In this document: positions 27,877-35,924 of the stretch, piece by piece
Layout of the letters: every line of letters starts with the position of its first letter
Position numbering within the stretch: the stretch's first letter is position 1
NCBI RefSeq assembly: GCF_006363815.1
Contig: NZ_RRYT01000007.1
Location: forward strand, 1-64,000
Direction: 5' to 3'
DNA: 64,000 bases
Source of the DNA: Thermomonospora catenispora
Lineage (GTDB): Bacteria > Actinomycetota > Actinomycetes > Streptosporangiales > Streptosporangiaceae
The notes under the pieces: generated by a model
What the model was told of the DNA's origin: nothing
Seen by the model: the letters and a program-made list of their open reading frames with translations, nothing else
Databases searched by the model: none
Program-made: the position numbers and the translations under genes

Positions 27877-29154
27877 GTGATCCGCGAACTGCTGCGCCTG
27901 CGCATCCGCGACCAGGCCGCCCTGTTCGCGTTCCGTCAGGCCGGGCGGGAGGCCGGCGACGCGGTCGGGCTGGCCGGCTCCGAGCTGACCCGGATGGCGG
28001 CCGCGATCAGCGAGATCGGTCGGGAGCTGTACGCCGCGCACGGGCCGGTGGAGGCGGTGTTCCGGATCCGGCGGGTCGGCCGTCCGGCGCTGGTGGTGGA
28101 GATGGGCGTCGTCCGCCGGACCGGGCGGCCGCTGCCTCGGGAGGCGATGACGGTCGCCGCCCGCCTGGTCGACCGGATCGAGAGCGACGAGGAGGAGGGC
28201 CGCACGGTGGTCCGGGTGTCCAAGGACCTGCCGCCGAGCGCTCCGCCGCCCTCCGACGATCGGGTGCGCCGGGTGCGCGAGCGGCTGGCCCGCCTGGTGC
28301 CCACCTCGGCGCCGACCGAGCTGGAGCGGCAGAACCGGGAGCTGATCGAGGCGCTGGAGAACGTTCAGCGCCAGCACGAGGAGCTGCAGGCCCTGCACGC
28401 CGAGCTGGAGGACAAATCCGCCCAGCTGCGGAGGACGGGGGAGGTCAAGAACCGGTTCTGGGCCAACATCAGCCACGAGCTGCGCACCCCGATCAACTCC
28501 ATGATCGGCCTGGCCCGGCTGCTGCTGGACAGCCGCGGCGACCCGCTCAGCGACGAGCAGCGGCACCAGGTGGAGCTGATCGCGCACTCCGGGCAGACCA
28601 TCTTGGCGCTGGTGGACGAACTGCTGGAGATGGCCAAGGCCGAGGAGGGCCGGCTGGTCCTGCGCAACGCCCCGGTGGACGTGCCGCTGATGCTGGAGCG
28701 GCTGCGCTCGCTGATGGAGCCGATGGCCGAGGAGGCCGGCCTGCGGCTGGAGGTGGACGCCGAGACCGCCGACGTTCAGCCGCTCGCCGACGAGACTCTG
28801 CTCACCCGCGTGCTGCGCAACCTGCTGGCCAACGGGGTGAACTTCACCCGTGCGGGAGCGGTGCGGCTGAGCGCCCGCGCCGAGGGCGACCACATGGTCT
28901 TCACGGTGTCCGACACGGGGGCCGGCATTCCCGAGGCCGAGCGTGAACGCGTGTTCGAGGAGTTCTACCAGGTGCTCGGCACCCGGGGCGGCGGCACCGG
29001 GCTGGGCCTGCCGTACGCCCGGCGGCTGGCCGAGGCGATGGGCGGCGGGCTGGAGCTGGACAGCGCCGTGGGCTCCGGCACCACCGTGACGGTGCGGATC
29101 CCGCTGCGTCCGCCGTCGCGGGACGACGACGGGTCCGGCCGGGGGCGGCGGTGA
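27877..29154 (+). CDS. sensor histidine kinase with degenerate RsbT-like N-terminus
   Basis: A 425-residue soluble kinase. The H box FWANISHELRTPINSM is near 200-215, the N box RNLLANGVNFT near 325, G1 SDTGAGIPE near 345 and G2 GTGLGLPYARR near 373. A coiled coil (150-190) precedes the phosphoacceptor domain. Residues 1-125 resemble the preceding RsbT in order (SELTRMAAAISEIGREL like the N box, AARLVDRI like the terminal helix) but lack both glycine boxes. No membrane segments are visible. The start is a GTG at 27877, four bases after the previous stop. Confidence 0.85.
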   Translation: MIRELLRLRIRDQAALFAFRQAGREAGDAVGLAGSELTRMAAAISEIGRELYAAHGPVEAVFRIRRVGRPALVVEMGVVRRTGRPLPREAMTVAARLVDRIESDEEEGRTVVRVSKDLPPSAPPPSDDRVRRVRERLARLVPTSAPTELERQNRELIEALENVQRQHEELQALHAELEDKSAQLRRTGEVKNRFWANISHELRTPINSMIGLARLLLDSRGDPLSDEQRHQVELIAHSGQTILALVDELLEMAKAEEGRLVLRNAPVDVPLMLERLRSLMEPMAEEAGLRLEVDAETADVQPLADETLLTRVLRNLLANGVNFTRAGAVRLSARAEGDHMVFTVSDTGAGIPEAERERVFEEFYQVLGTRGGGTGLGLPYARRLAEAMGGGLELDSAVGSGTTVTVRIPLRPPSRDDDGSGRGRR

Positions 29155-30737
29155 TGGACGCCGCGTCGCTGACCACCTTGGTGGTGGACGATGCCGCGAC
29201 CAAGCGCTACATCATCGGCAGCTGGCTGCGCCGCGCCGGGCACACCGTCATCGAGGCCGCCTCGGCCGCCGAGGCCTGGGAGCGGCTGGCCGAGCGCCGG
29301 CCCGATCTGGTGGTGCTGGACGTGCGGTTGCCCGACGCCAGCGGGATCGAGGTCTGCGAGCAGATCAAGTCCGATCCCGACACCGCCTCGCTGCCGGTCA
29401 TCCACATCTCCGGGGCGGCGGTCGAGGTCGCCGACCGCGCCCGCGGGCTGCGCAGCGGCGCCGACGCCTACCTGACCGATCCCATCGATCCAGACGAGTT
29501 CCTGGCCACCGTCCAGGCGGTGCTGCGCTACTACCGGGCCCGCCGCATCGCCGAGCGGCTCGCCGAGCGGCTCGCCGCGCTCACCCGCGCCTCGCTGGCC
29601 ATCAACGCCGCCGACACCTTCGACCGGCTCGCCGCCGCGGCGGCGCGCGGGGCCGCCGAGGTCTTCGGGGTCCGGTCGGTGGCGATGATCCTGCCGGTGG
29701 GCGGGCGGCTGCGGCGGATCGCCTGCCTGCCGCCCGCCATGGAGCTCCGGCCCCGCAGCGCCCGCCCCGACATGCTGGAGCGGCTTGGCCGGTTCGTCGC
29801 CCTCGGCCAGGGCACCGGGACGGCGGTGGCCACCGTCTCCGGCGAGCGCTGGCGGGAGGTGCTGCCGGACGCCCTCCTCATCGGCGACGTGTCCATGGTG
29901 ATGTCGCGCACCAAGGTCGGACGTCCGCCGGTGTGCCTGGCGGTCGAGGCGGAAGGGGCGGGCGACGAGGACGGCTTCAACATGCTGCGCCAGCTCGGCC
30001 AGACCGTGGCGATCGCGGTGGAGGCGCTGCGCAGCTACACCGAGGAGCGCTCCATCTCCGAGACCCTCCAGCGCAGCCTGCTGCCCGCCGCGCTGCCCCA
30101 TGTGCCGGGGTGGGCGTTCGCCCTCCGCTATGCGCCGGCCAGCCGGGAGGCCGAGGTCGGCGGCGACTTCTACGAGGTGCTGCCGATCGGCGACCGGGTG
30201 CTGGTGGCGATCGGGGACGTGCAGGGCCACTCGCTGCACGCCGCCACCGTGATGGCCGAACTGCGGCACGCGCTGCGGGCGTTCGCGGTGGAGGGGCATG
30301 ACGCGGTACGGGTCCTGGACGGGCTCAACCGGATGCTGCGCCGCTACCACGAGGACCAGACCGCCACCATCTGCCTGCTCACCCTCGACCCCGACGAGGG
30401 CGCCGTCCAGGTCGCCAGCGCCGGGCACATGCCCCCGTTGTTCGCCGTCGGCGGGCGGGCCCGGTTCGGGGCGGGCGGCGGTCTGCTCCTGGGCTTCCCC
30501 GCCGAGGACATCGGCGTGGAGAAGGTGCAGGTTCCGCCCGGCGGGCTGATCCTGCTCTACACCGACGGCCTGGTGGAGGATCGTCACGTGCCGATCACCG
30601 ACAACCTGGAACGGCTCCGCGGCCTGGCCGAGAACGCCGACCCCGACCTGGAGGCGTTCAGCGACCGGGTGCTGGCCGCGTTCGGGCGCCGTGAGGACGA
30701 CGTGGCGATGATCGTGCTCCGCCGCGACCCCGGCTGA
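29151..30737 (+). CDS. receiver-PP2C (RsbU-like) response regulator
   Basis: A 528-residue protein. The receiver at 5-125 has the acidic pair DD near 13-14 and phospho-Asp in VLDVRLPDAS near 60, but the usual signalling Lys is replaced by Asp (YLTDPIDP near 107). A GAF-like region covers about 145-295. The PP2C/SpoIIE domain at about 305-525 has GGDFYEV, GDVQGHSLHAA, YTDGLVE and EDDVAMIV. It should dephosphorylate an anti-anti-sigma factor upon receiving a signal, probably from the adjacent kinase, whose stop overlaps its GTG start. An ATG at 29154 is an alternative start. Confidence 0.85.
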   Translation: MMDAASLTTLVVDDAATKRYIIGSWLRRAGHTVIEAASAAEAWERLAERRPDLVVLDVRLPDASGIEVCEQIKSDPDTASLPVIHISGAAVEVADRARGLRSGADAYLTDPIDPDEFLATVQAVLRYYRARRIAERLAERLAALTRASLAINAADTFDRLAAAAARGAAEVFGVRSVAMILPVGGRLRRIACLPPAMELRPRSARPDMLERLGRFVALGQGTGTAVATVSGERWREVLPDALLIGDVSMVMSRTKVGRPPVCLAVEAEGAGDEDGFNMLRQLGQTVAIAVEALRSYTEERSISETLQRSLLPAALPHVPGWAFALRYAPASREAEVGGDFYEVLPIGDRVLVAIGDVQGHSLHAATVMAELRHALRAFAVEGHDAVRVLDGLNRMLRRYHEDQTATICLLTLDPDEGAVQVASAGHMPPLFAVGGRARFGAGGGLLLGFPAEDIGVEKVQVPPGGLILLYTDGLVEDRHVPITDNLERLRGLAENADPDLEAFSDRVLAAFGRREDDVAMIVLRRDPG

Positions 30738-30759
30738 GCGCCGCCCCCGCCCCGCCGCC

Positions 30760-31539
30760 TCAGGGCGAGGCGATCCGCTCCAACCCGGGCGGCAGCTTGG
30801 CCGCCGCCGCCCGGTCCAGCAGGAACAGCGTCCGCTGCCGGCCGCGCGCCCCGGCCACCGGGACCTGCACCGGCCCCGCCCCCGACAGGCCCAGCCGCAC
30901 CGCGTCCGCCTTGGCCTCCCCGGCCGCCAGCACCCACACCTCTCGGGCCGCCCGGATCGCCGGCAGCGTCAGGGTGATCCGGGTCGGCGGCGGCTTGGGC
31001 GCGCCCCGCACCGCCACCACCGGCCGCTCGTCGTACAGCGCCGGCATCTCCGGGAACAGCGACGCCACGTGCGCGTCCGGCCCCACGCCCAACAGCAGCA
31101 CGTCGAACGACGGCACCGGGCCGTGGTCCTCCGGCCGGGCGGCGGCCCGCAGCCAGGAGGCGTACCGCGCGGCCGCCGCCTCGGGGTCGGGGCCGTCCGG
31201 GCCGTCGCTGGGCGGCATCGCCCGCACCCGCTCCGGATCGACCGGGACGTGGTCCAACAGCGCGGCGCGCGCCCCGGTCTCGTTGCGCTCGGGATGGCCG
31301 GAGGGCAGGAAGCGCTCGTCGCCCCACCAGATGTCCAGCCGGCCCCAGTCGATGGCGTCGCGGGCGCCGGTGGCGTTCAGCTCGGCCAGCACCGCGGTGC
31401 CCACCCCGCCGCCGGTCAGCACGATCGACGCGGTGCCCCGGGCGGCCTGCACGTCCACGAGCCGGGTCACCAGCCGCGCCGCCGCGGCCCTGGCCAGCAG
31501 GGTCTGGTCGCGGTGCACCAGCACCGTGGGGGTGGTCAT
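30760..31539 (-). CDS. pgl: 6-phosphogluconolactonase
   Basis: A 259-residue enzyme hydrolysing 6-phosphogluconolactone, the second step of the oxidative pentose phosphate pathway. LTGGGVGTAVL near 41 binds phosphate, WWGDERFLP is near 71, and LLLGVGPDAHVASLFP near 148 contains the catalytic histidine; Ala replaces the more usual Gly before it. The start ATG overlaps the opcA stop as ATGA. It ends 22 bases from the convergent signalling operon. The gene order zwf-opcA-pgl is standard in actinobacteria. Confidence 0.95.
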   Translation of the reverse strand: MTTPTVLVHRDQTLLARAAAARLVTRLVDVQAARGTASIVLTGGGVGTAVLAELNATGARDAIDWGRLDIWWGDERFLPSGHPERNETGARAALLDHVPVDPERVRAMPPSDGPDGPDPEAAAARYASWLRAAARPEDHGPVPSFDVLLLGVGPDAHVASLFPEMPALYDERPVVAVRGAPKPPPTRITLTLPAIRAAREVWVLAAGEAKADAVRLGLSGAGPVQVPVAGARGRQRTLFLLDRAAAAKLPPGLERIASP

Positions 31540-32462
31540 GAGGCGCCCCCCATGCCCAGGTCCTTCAGGTAGCGGGTCGCCGCCTCGTGGTACACCTCGT
31601 CGGGGTCCAGCCGGCGCAGCTCCTCGGCCAGCAGCTCCGACATCGGCCGCCGCTGCAGCGACACCTGCCGGTCCGGCTGTCCCGGCCGCGACAGCGTCGC
31701 CACCCGGCCGTCCGGCCGGGTGATCGCGATGTCGCCGTCCAGGGTGTGCAGCCGCACCGCGGTCAGCCCCGGCCCCTCGGAGATCTCCCGCCGGATCGGG
31801 ACGCCCAGCCGGATCGACAACCAGGCGGCCAGCAGCTCGGCGCTCGGGCTGTCCGGCTCGCCCTGCACCAGGCCGCCGGTGATCTCGGCGTGCTCCAGGT
31901 CCAGCGCCGAGGCCAGCAGCGTCCGCCACGGCGTCAGCCGGGTCCAGGTGAAGTCGGTGTCGCCCGGCTGGTAGCCCTCGGCCAGCCGGGCCAGCGTGCC
32001 CAGCCGGTCCTGAGCGGCGTAGGCGTCGGTGATCCGCCGCTGCGCCAGCGCCCCCAGCGGGTCCGAGCCGGGCCGCGACGGCGGCCGGCCGCCCGGCCAC
32101 CAGGTCACCACCGGCGTGTCGGGCACCAGCAGCGGCACCACCACCGAGTCGGCGTGCTCGGCCAGCGGCCCGTACATCCGCAGCAGCACGGTCTCGCCCG
32201 GCCCGGTCTCGCCCATCCGGATCTCGGCGTCCAGCCGCGAGGAACGGCCCCGCGACTCCCGCGAGATCACCGTCAGCACCCGGCAGGGGTTCTCCCGGGC
32301 GGCCTCGTTGGCCGCCCGCACCGCGTCGTACTGCGCCGACTCGTCGGTGACGATCACCAGCGTGAGCACCATGCCCACCGCCGGGCCGCCCATCAGGTGC
32401 CGGGCCTGCCGCAGCGAGCTTTGGATCCGCCGGGTCGTGGTGTCGGTGAGGTCGATGTTCAA
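31536..32462 (-). CDS. opcA: OpcA, glucose-6-phosphate dehydrogenase assembly protein
   Basis: A 308-residue protein of the OpcA family, which assembles or allosterically activates glucose-6-phosphate dehydrogenase in cyanobacteria and actinobacteria. VVTWWPGGRPP near 120 and LTPWRTLLAS near 180 are family hallmarks. The start is a TTG at 32462 with GGGGGA upstream, 19 bases after the zwf stop. The stop overlaps pgl. Confidence 0.93.
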   Translation of the reverse strand: MNIDLTDTTTRRIQSSLRQARHLMGGPAVGMVLTLVIVTDESAQYDAVRAANEAARENPCRVLTVISRESRGRSSRLDAEIRMGETGPGETVLLRMYGPLAEHADSVVVPLLVPDTPVVTWWPGGRPPSRPGSDPLGALAQRRITDAYAAQDRLGTLARLAEGYQPGDTDFTWTRLTPWRTLLASALDLEHAEITGGLVQGEPDSPSAELLAAWLSIRLGVPIRREISEGPGLTAVRLHTLDGDIAITRPDGRVATLSRPGQPDRQVSLQRRPMSELLAEELRRLDPDEVYHEAATRYLKDLGMGGAS

Positions 32463-32481
32463 CGCTCCGTCCCCCCGCTCG

Positions 32482-34008
32482 TCACAGCCGCCGCCAGGCG
32501 CGCCCGTCGCGGGCCATCAGCAGGTCGGCCGACTCGGGCCCGTAGCCGCCGGCCTTGTACTGCTCGGGCTTGCCGTGCTCGGCCCAGTACTCGGTGATCG
32601 GATCCAGGATCCGCCACGACAGCTCCACCTCCTCCTGCCGCGGGAACAGCGGCGGATCGCCGATCAGCACGTCCAGCAGCAGCCGCTCGTACGCCTCGGG
32701 GGAGTGCTCGGTGAACGACTCCCCGTAGGCGAAGTCCATGTTCACGTCGCGGATCTCCATGGCCGTGCCGGGCACCTTGGAGCCGAACCGCACCGTGATG
32801 CCCTCGTCCGGCTGCACCCGCATCACCAGCGCGTTCTGGCCCAGCTCCTCGGTGTCGGTCTCGGAGAACGGCAGGTGCGGAGCGCGCTGGAAGATCAGCG
32901 CCACCTCGGTCACCCGGCGGCTCAGCCGCTTGCCGGTGCGCAGGTAGAACGGCACCCCGGCCCACCGCCGGGACTCGATCTCCAGTTTGATCGCCGCGTA
33001 GGTCTCGGTGCGCGAGTCGGGCGGGATCCCGTCCTCCTCCAGGTAGCCGCGCACCTGCTCGCCGCCCTGCCAGCCGGCCGCGTACTGGCCGCGCGCGGTG
33101 GCCCGCGACAGGTCGGACGGCACCCGCACCGAGGAGAGCACCTTGGCCTTCTCGGCGCGGATCGCCTCGGCGCTGAAGGAGGTCGGCTCCTCCATCGCGG
33201 TCAGCGCCAGCAGCTGCAGCAGGTGGTTCTGGATCACGTCCCGGGCCGCGCCGATGCCGTCGTAGTAGCCGGCCCGCCCCCCGATGCCGATGTCCTCGGC
33301 CATGGTGATCTGCACGTGGTCGATGTAGGAGCGGTTCCAGATCGGCTCATACAGCGTGTTGGCGAACCGCATCGCCAAGATGTTCTGCACCGTCTCCTTG
33401 CCCAGGTAGTGGTCGATCCGGAAGATCGACTCCTCCGGGAACACCCGGTGCACGGTGCGGTTCAGCTCCTGGGCGCTGGCCAGGTCGTGCCCGAACGGCT
33501 TCTCGATCACCACCCGCCGCCACGAGCCCGGTGCGGCCTCGGCCAGCCCCGCCCGTTGCAGCTGTTCGACCACCTGCGGGAAGAACTTCGGCGGGATCGA
33601 CAGGTAGAACGCGTAGTTGCCGCCGGTGCCGCGGGTGGCGTCCAGCTCCTTGACCGCCATGGCCAGCGCGTCGAACGCCCCCGGGTCGCTGAACTCGCCC
33701 GGCACGAAGTGCATCCCCTGGGACAGGTGCGTCCAGACGTCCTCGCGGAACGGGGTGCGGGCGTGCTCCTTGATCGCCTCGTAGGCCACCTGGCGGAAGT
33801 CCTGGTGCGCCCACTCGCGGCGGGCGAACCCGATCAGGGAGAAGCCCGGTGGCAGCAGTCCCCGGTTGGCCAGGTCGTAGATGGCCGGGAGCAGCTTCTT
33901 CCGGGACAGGTCGCCGGTCACTCCGAACAGCACCAGCACGCTGGGCTCCGCCACCCGGGGCAGCCGCTTGTCGCGTGGATCCCGCAACGGATTGGATCTG
34001 AAGGTCAC
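32482..34008 (-). CDS. zwf: glucose-6-phosphate 1-dehydrogenase
   Basis: A 508-residue enzyme making NADPH and 6-phosphogluconolactone. The nucleotide motif GVTGDLSRKKL lies near 28 and the active site RIDHYLGKE near 193, with the catalytic His. YLRTGKRL near 353 is also conserved. The GTG at 34008 is preceded by a G-rich site and gives a typical length; an in-frame upstream extension is possible but looks non-coding. The gene follows a pgi-like gene by 136 bases and precedes opcA by 19. Confidence 0.96.
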   Translation of the reverse strand: MTFRSNPLRDPRDKRLPRVAEPSVLVLFGVTGDLSRKKLLPAIYDLANRGLLPPGFSLIGFARREWAHQDFRQVAYEAIKEHARTPFREDVWTHLSQGMHFVPGEFSDPGAFDALAMAVKELDATRGTGGNYAFYLSIPPKFFPQVVEQLQRAGLAEAAPGSWRRVVIEKPFGHDLASAQELNRTVHRVFPEESIFRIDHYLGKETVQNILAMRFANTLYEPIWNRSYIDHVQITMAEDIGIGGRAGYYDGIGAARDVIQNHLLQLLALTAMEEPTSFSAEAIRAEKAKVLSSVRVPSDLSRATARGQYAAGWQGGEQVRGYLEEDGIPPDSRTETYAAIKLEIESRRWAGVPFYLRTGKRLSRRVTEVALIFQRAPHLPFSETDTEELGQNALVMRVQPDEGITVRFGSKVPGTAMEIRDVNMDFAYGESFTEHSPEAYERLLLDVLIGDPPLFPRQEEVELSWRILDPITEYWAEHGKPEQYKAGGYGPESADLLMARDGRAWRRL

Positions 34009-34144
34009 CTCTGGGTCCCCCTGCCGGCTTCCTGGACCGTTCCTATCAGTGGTATCGGGCCGTCGCGGCGTTCTCGGCGCCCGGCCGGCGCGCCGCGTGC
34101 GGCCCGCACGTCCGGTCTGTCGAACCGGACATATGCGGTCAACA

Positions 34145-35800
34145 TCAGATATACGTCCCTCTTTCCCCGGTCGTTCGGTGCCAAGCGGGAGGATCACCGC
34201 CGCCGATCGTCTCGACCAGCCGCGCCGCGCCCGTCACCGGATCGCGCAGGTGCAGCCACAGCACCGGCAGCCCGTGGCGGCGCAGCGCCCGCACGTCCGC
34301 CAGCGCCCGCGCCGCCCGCAGGCCGCCCAGCGTGTAAGGACGTCCCGGGACCGGCCGGTCGCCGGCCTCCTCCCCGGTGAGGACGACGAACGCCCCGGTG
34401 CGCGGCCCGTCCAGGTGGAACGAGCCGGTGCAGTGCAGATGTCCCGGCCCCGTCCCGCAGCCGACCGGACGGCCGCTGCGCCGCGCCAGCGCCGCCGCCA
34501 CCCGCCGCACCGGCTCCGCGCCGGTCAGGTGGCCCACCACGGTCAGATAGCCGGCGGGCGGGACGTCGGCCAGCAGGGCCTCCAGCGCGCTCCGCACGGT
34601 CGGACGCCCGAACCAGCCGCCCGCCGTCGCGTCGCCGCGGACCTCGATGTCGCCGTCCACGAAGTCCGGGTCGCCGGCCGGCCTCCCCCCGGCCCGCAGC
34701 AGGGCCGCCGCGTCCTCCTCGACCCGTCGCGCCCGGGCCGTCCCCTCCTCGAACGGGTCGACCTGCAGCAGCCACGCGGCCACCGCGGTGGCGTACTCCC
34801 ACACCAGGAACTGCGCGCCCGGCGGCCCCCACACCGCGGTGTCGGCGGCGCCGCCCGCCGCGGCGTCCAGCGCGACCGTGTGCGCGTCGGGCGCGCCGTC
34901 GGGGGCCGGGCGGCCGGCGGCCCCCACCGGCAGGATCCCGCGGCCCCGCCGGCCGGTGCCGGTCGCCACCAGCTGGGTCAGCCAGCCGACCAGACCGTCG
35001 GGGCCGTGCAGCACCACCTTGTCGCGGGCCGGGGCCTCAGGTCCCGGGCGGGCACAGCCGCCCAGCACCGCGCCGAGCAGCAGCCCCGGATTGTCCTCGC
35101 CCGGGCCAAGCGCGGGCAGCGCCGCCGCGGCCTGGTCCAGCAGCGCGGGCACGTCCGCGCCGGCCAGCAGCGCCGGCGCCAGCCCGTACGCCGACAGTGC
35201 CCCGAAATGGCCGGGCAGCCCCGGATCGGTCAGCCCGACCCGGTGGCCGCACCCGTTGGCGAACCCGTGCAGGGGGCTGCCGTGGTCGGTGATCACCAGG
35301 AACCGCGCGGCGATCTCGGCGTCGCCCATCCCCAGCTCCCGGAACGCCGCCATCAGGATGCGCCGATGGGCGTCGCCCTCGAGGGACACCCCGGCCTTGC
35401 TGGACAGCACCACCATCGTGCGGTCCAGCCGCCGCAGCGTGCGCTCCAGGGCCGTGGGGTCCCCGCCGTCCAGCACCGTCAGCGCGTCCGCGGCGGTCCC
35501 GCCGGCCTCGGCGACGGCGCGCGCGGCCAGCCCCTCCGGGCCCACCGCGAGCAGCGCCACATGGTCCAGGCCGCCCCGGCGGGCCTCGGCGGCCACGACG
35601 GCGAGCCGGTCCACCAGCGTTCGGGAGGTCTTCGGCAGGTTCAGCCAGCCGAGCCGGGCGCGGTCGGCGCCGCGGCGGCCCCACGGCCGCGGATCCCGGT
35701 CCGCCAGCGCCTGTGTCAGCCCGGAGCCCGCCAGCCGTTCCCGTGCCCGCAGCACCGCGTCGAGCACACCGCCGCCGGTGATCACATCGAAGGCCGCCAC
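34145..35800 (-). CDS. glucose-6-phosphate isomerase-like protein, catalytic residues lost
   Basis: A 551-residue paralogue of the adjacent pgi, alignable almost end to end. Key sites differ. The catalytic Glu (E285 in Pgi, in [10 protein letters not shown]) is Thr280 here. The phosphate loop [10 protein letters not shown] is SSKAGVSLEG. The signature [10 protein letters not shown] is FEEGTARARR, and [11 protein letters not shown] is PGHFGALSAYG. The histidine pair near HCTGSFH is kept. The SIS folds look intact and codon bias is normal, so it is a gene and not a pseudogene, but isomerase activity is doubtful. A sugar-phosphate-sensing or structural role is inference. The GTG start has GGGAGGGAGG upstream. 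Confidence 0.8.
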   Translation of the reverse strand: MAAFDVITGGGVLDAVLRARERLAGSGLTQALADRDPRPWGRRGADRARLGWLNLPKTSRTLVDRLAVVAAEARRGGLDHVALLAVGPEGLAARAVAEAGGTAADALTVLDGGDPTALERTLRRLDRTMVVLSSKAGVSLEGDAHRRILMAAFRELGMGDAEIAARFLVITDHGSPLHGFANGCGHRVGLTDPGLPGHFGALSAYGLAPALLAGADVPALLDQAAAALPALGPGEDNPGLLLGAVLGGCARPGPEAPARDKVVLHGPDGLVGWLTQLVATGTGRRGRGILPVGAAGRPAPDGAPDAHTVALDAAAGGAADTAVWGPPGAQFLVWEYATAVAAWLLQVDPFEEGTARARRVEEDAAALLRAGGRPAGDPDFVDGDIEVRGDATAGGWFGRPTVRSALEALLADVPPAGYLTVVGHLTGAEPVRRVAAALARRSGRPVGCGTGPGHLHCTGSFHLDGPRTGAFVVLTGEEAGDRPVPGRPYTLGGLRAARALADVRALRRHGLPVLWLHLRDPVTGAARLVETIGGGDPPAWHRTTGERGTYI

Positions 35801-35855
35801 GATCCTCCCTCCCGGTCCATCGTTTCAGGACCGGGCCCCGCCGCGCAGCGGAAAA

Positions 35856-35902
35856 CGCCCGGATCTCGTGTCGATCTGACTCATCGACACAAGATCCGGG
35901 CG
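35856..35902 (-). terminator. strong terminator downstream of pgi
   Basis: The arms 35856-35875 and 35883-35902 pair over 19 of 20 positions, the exception being a G-U wobble, with a seven-base loop. On the minus strand the hairpin is followed by CGTTTTC. It separates the tkt-tal-pgi transcript from the pgi-like gene. Confidence 0.8.
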
Positions 35903-35924
35903 AAATCCGGGCGAATGACGCTGG

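Noticed and set aside
34009-34144. A zwf start further upstream in the open frame
   Set aside because: The extra 63 codons are Arg/Pro/Thr-rich and non-conserved in style, and they overlap the end of the pgi-like gene.
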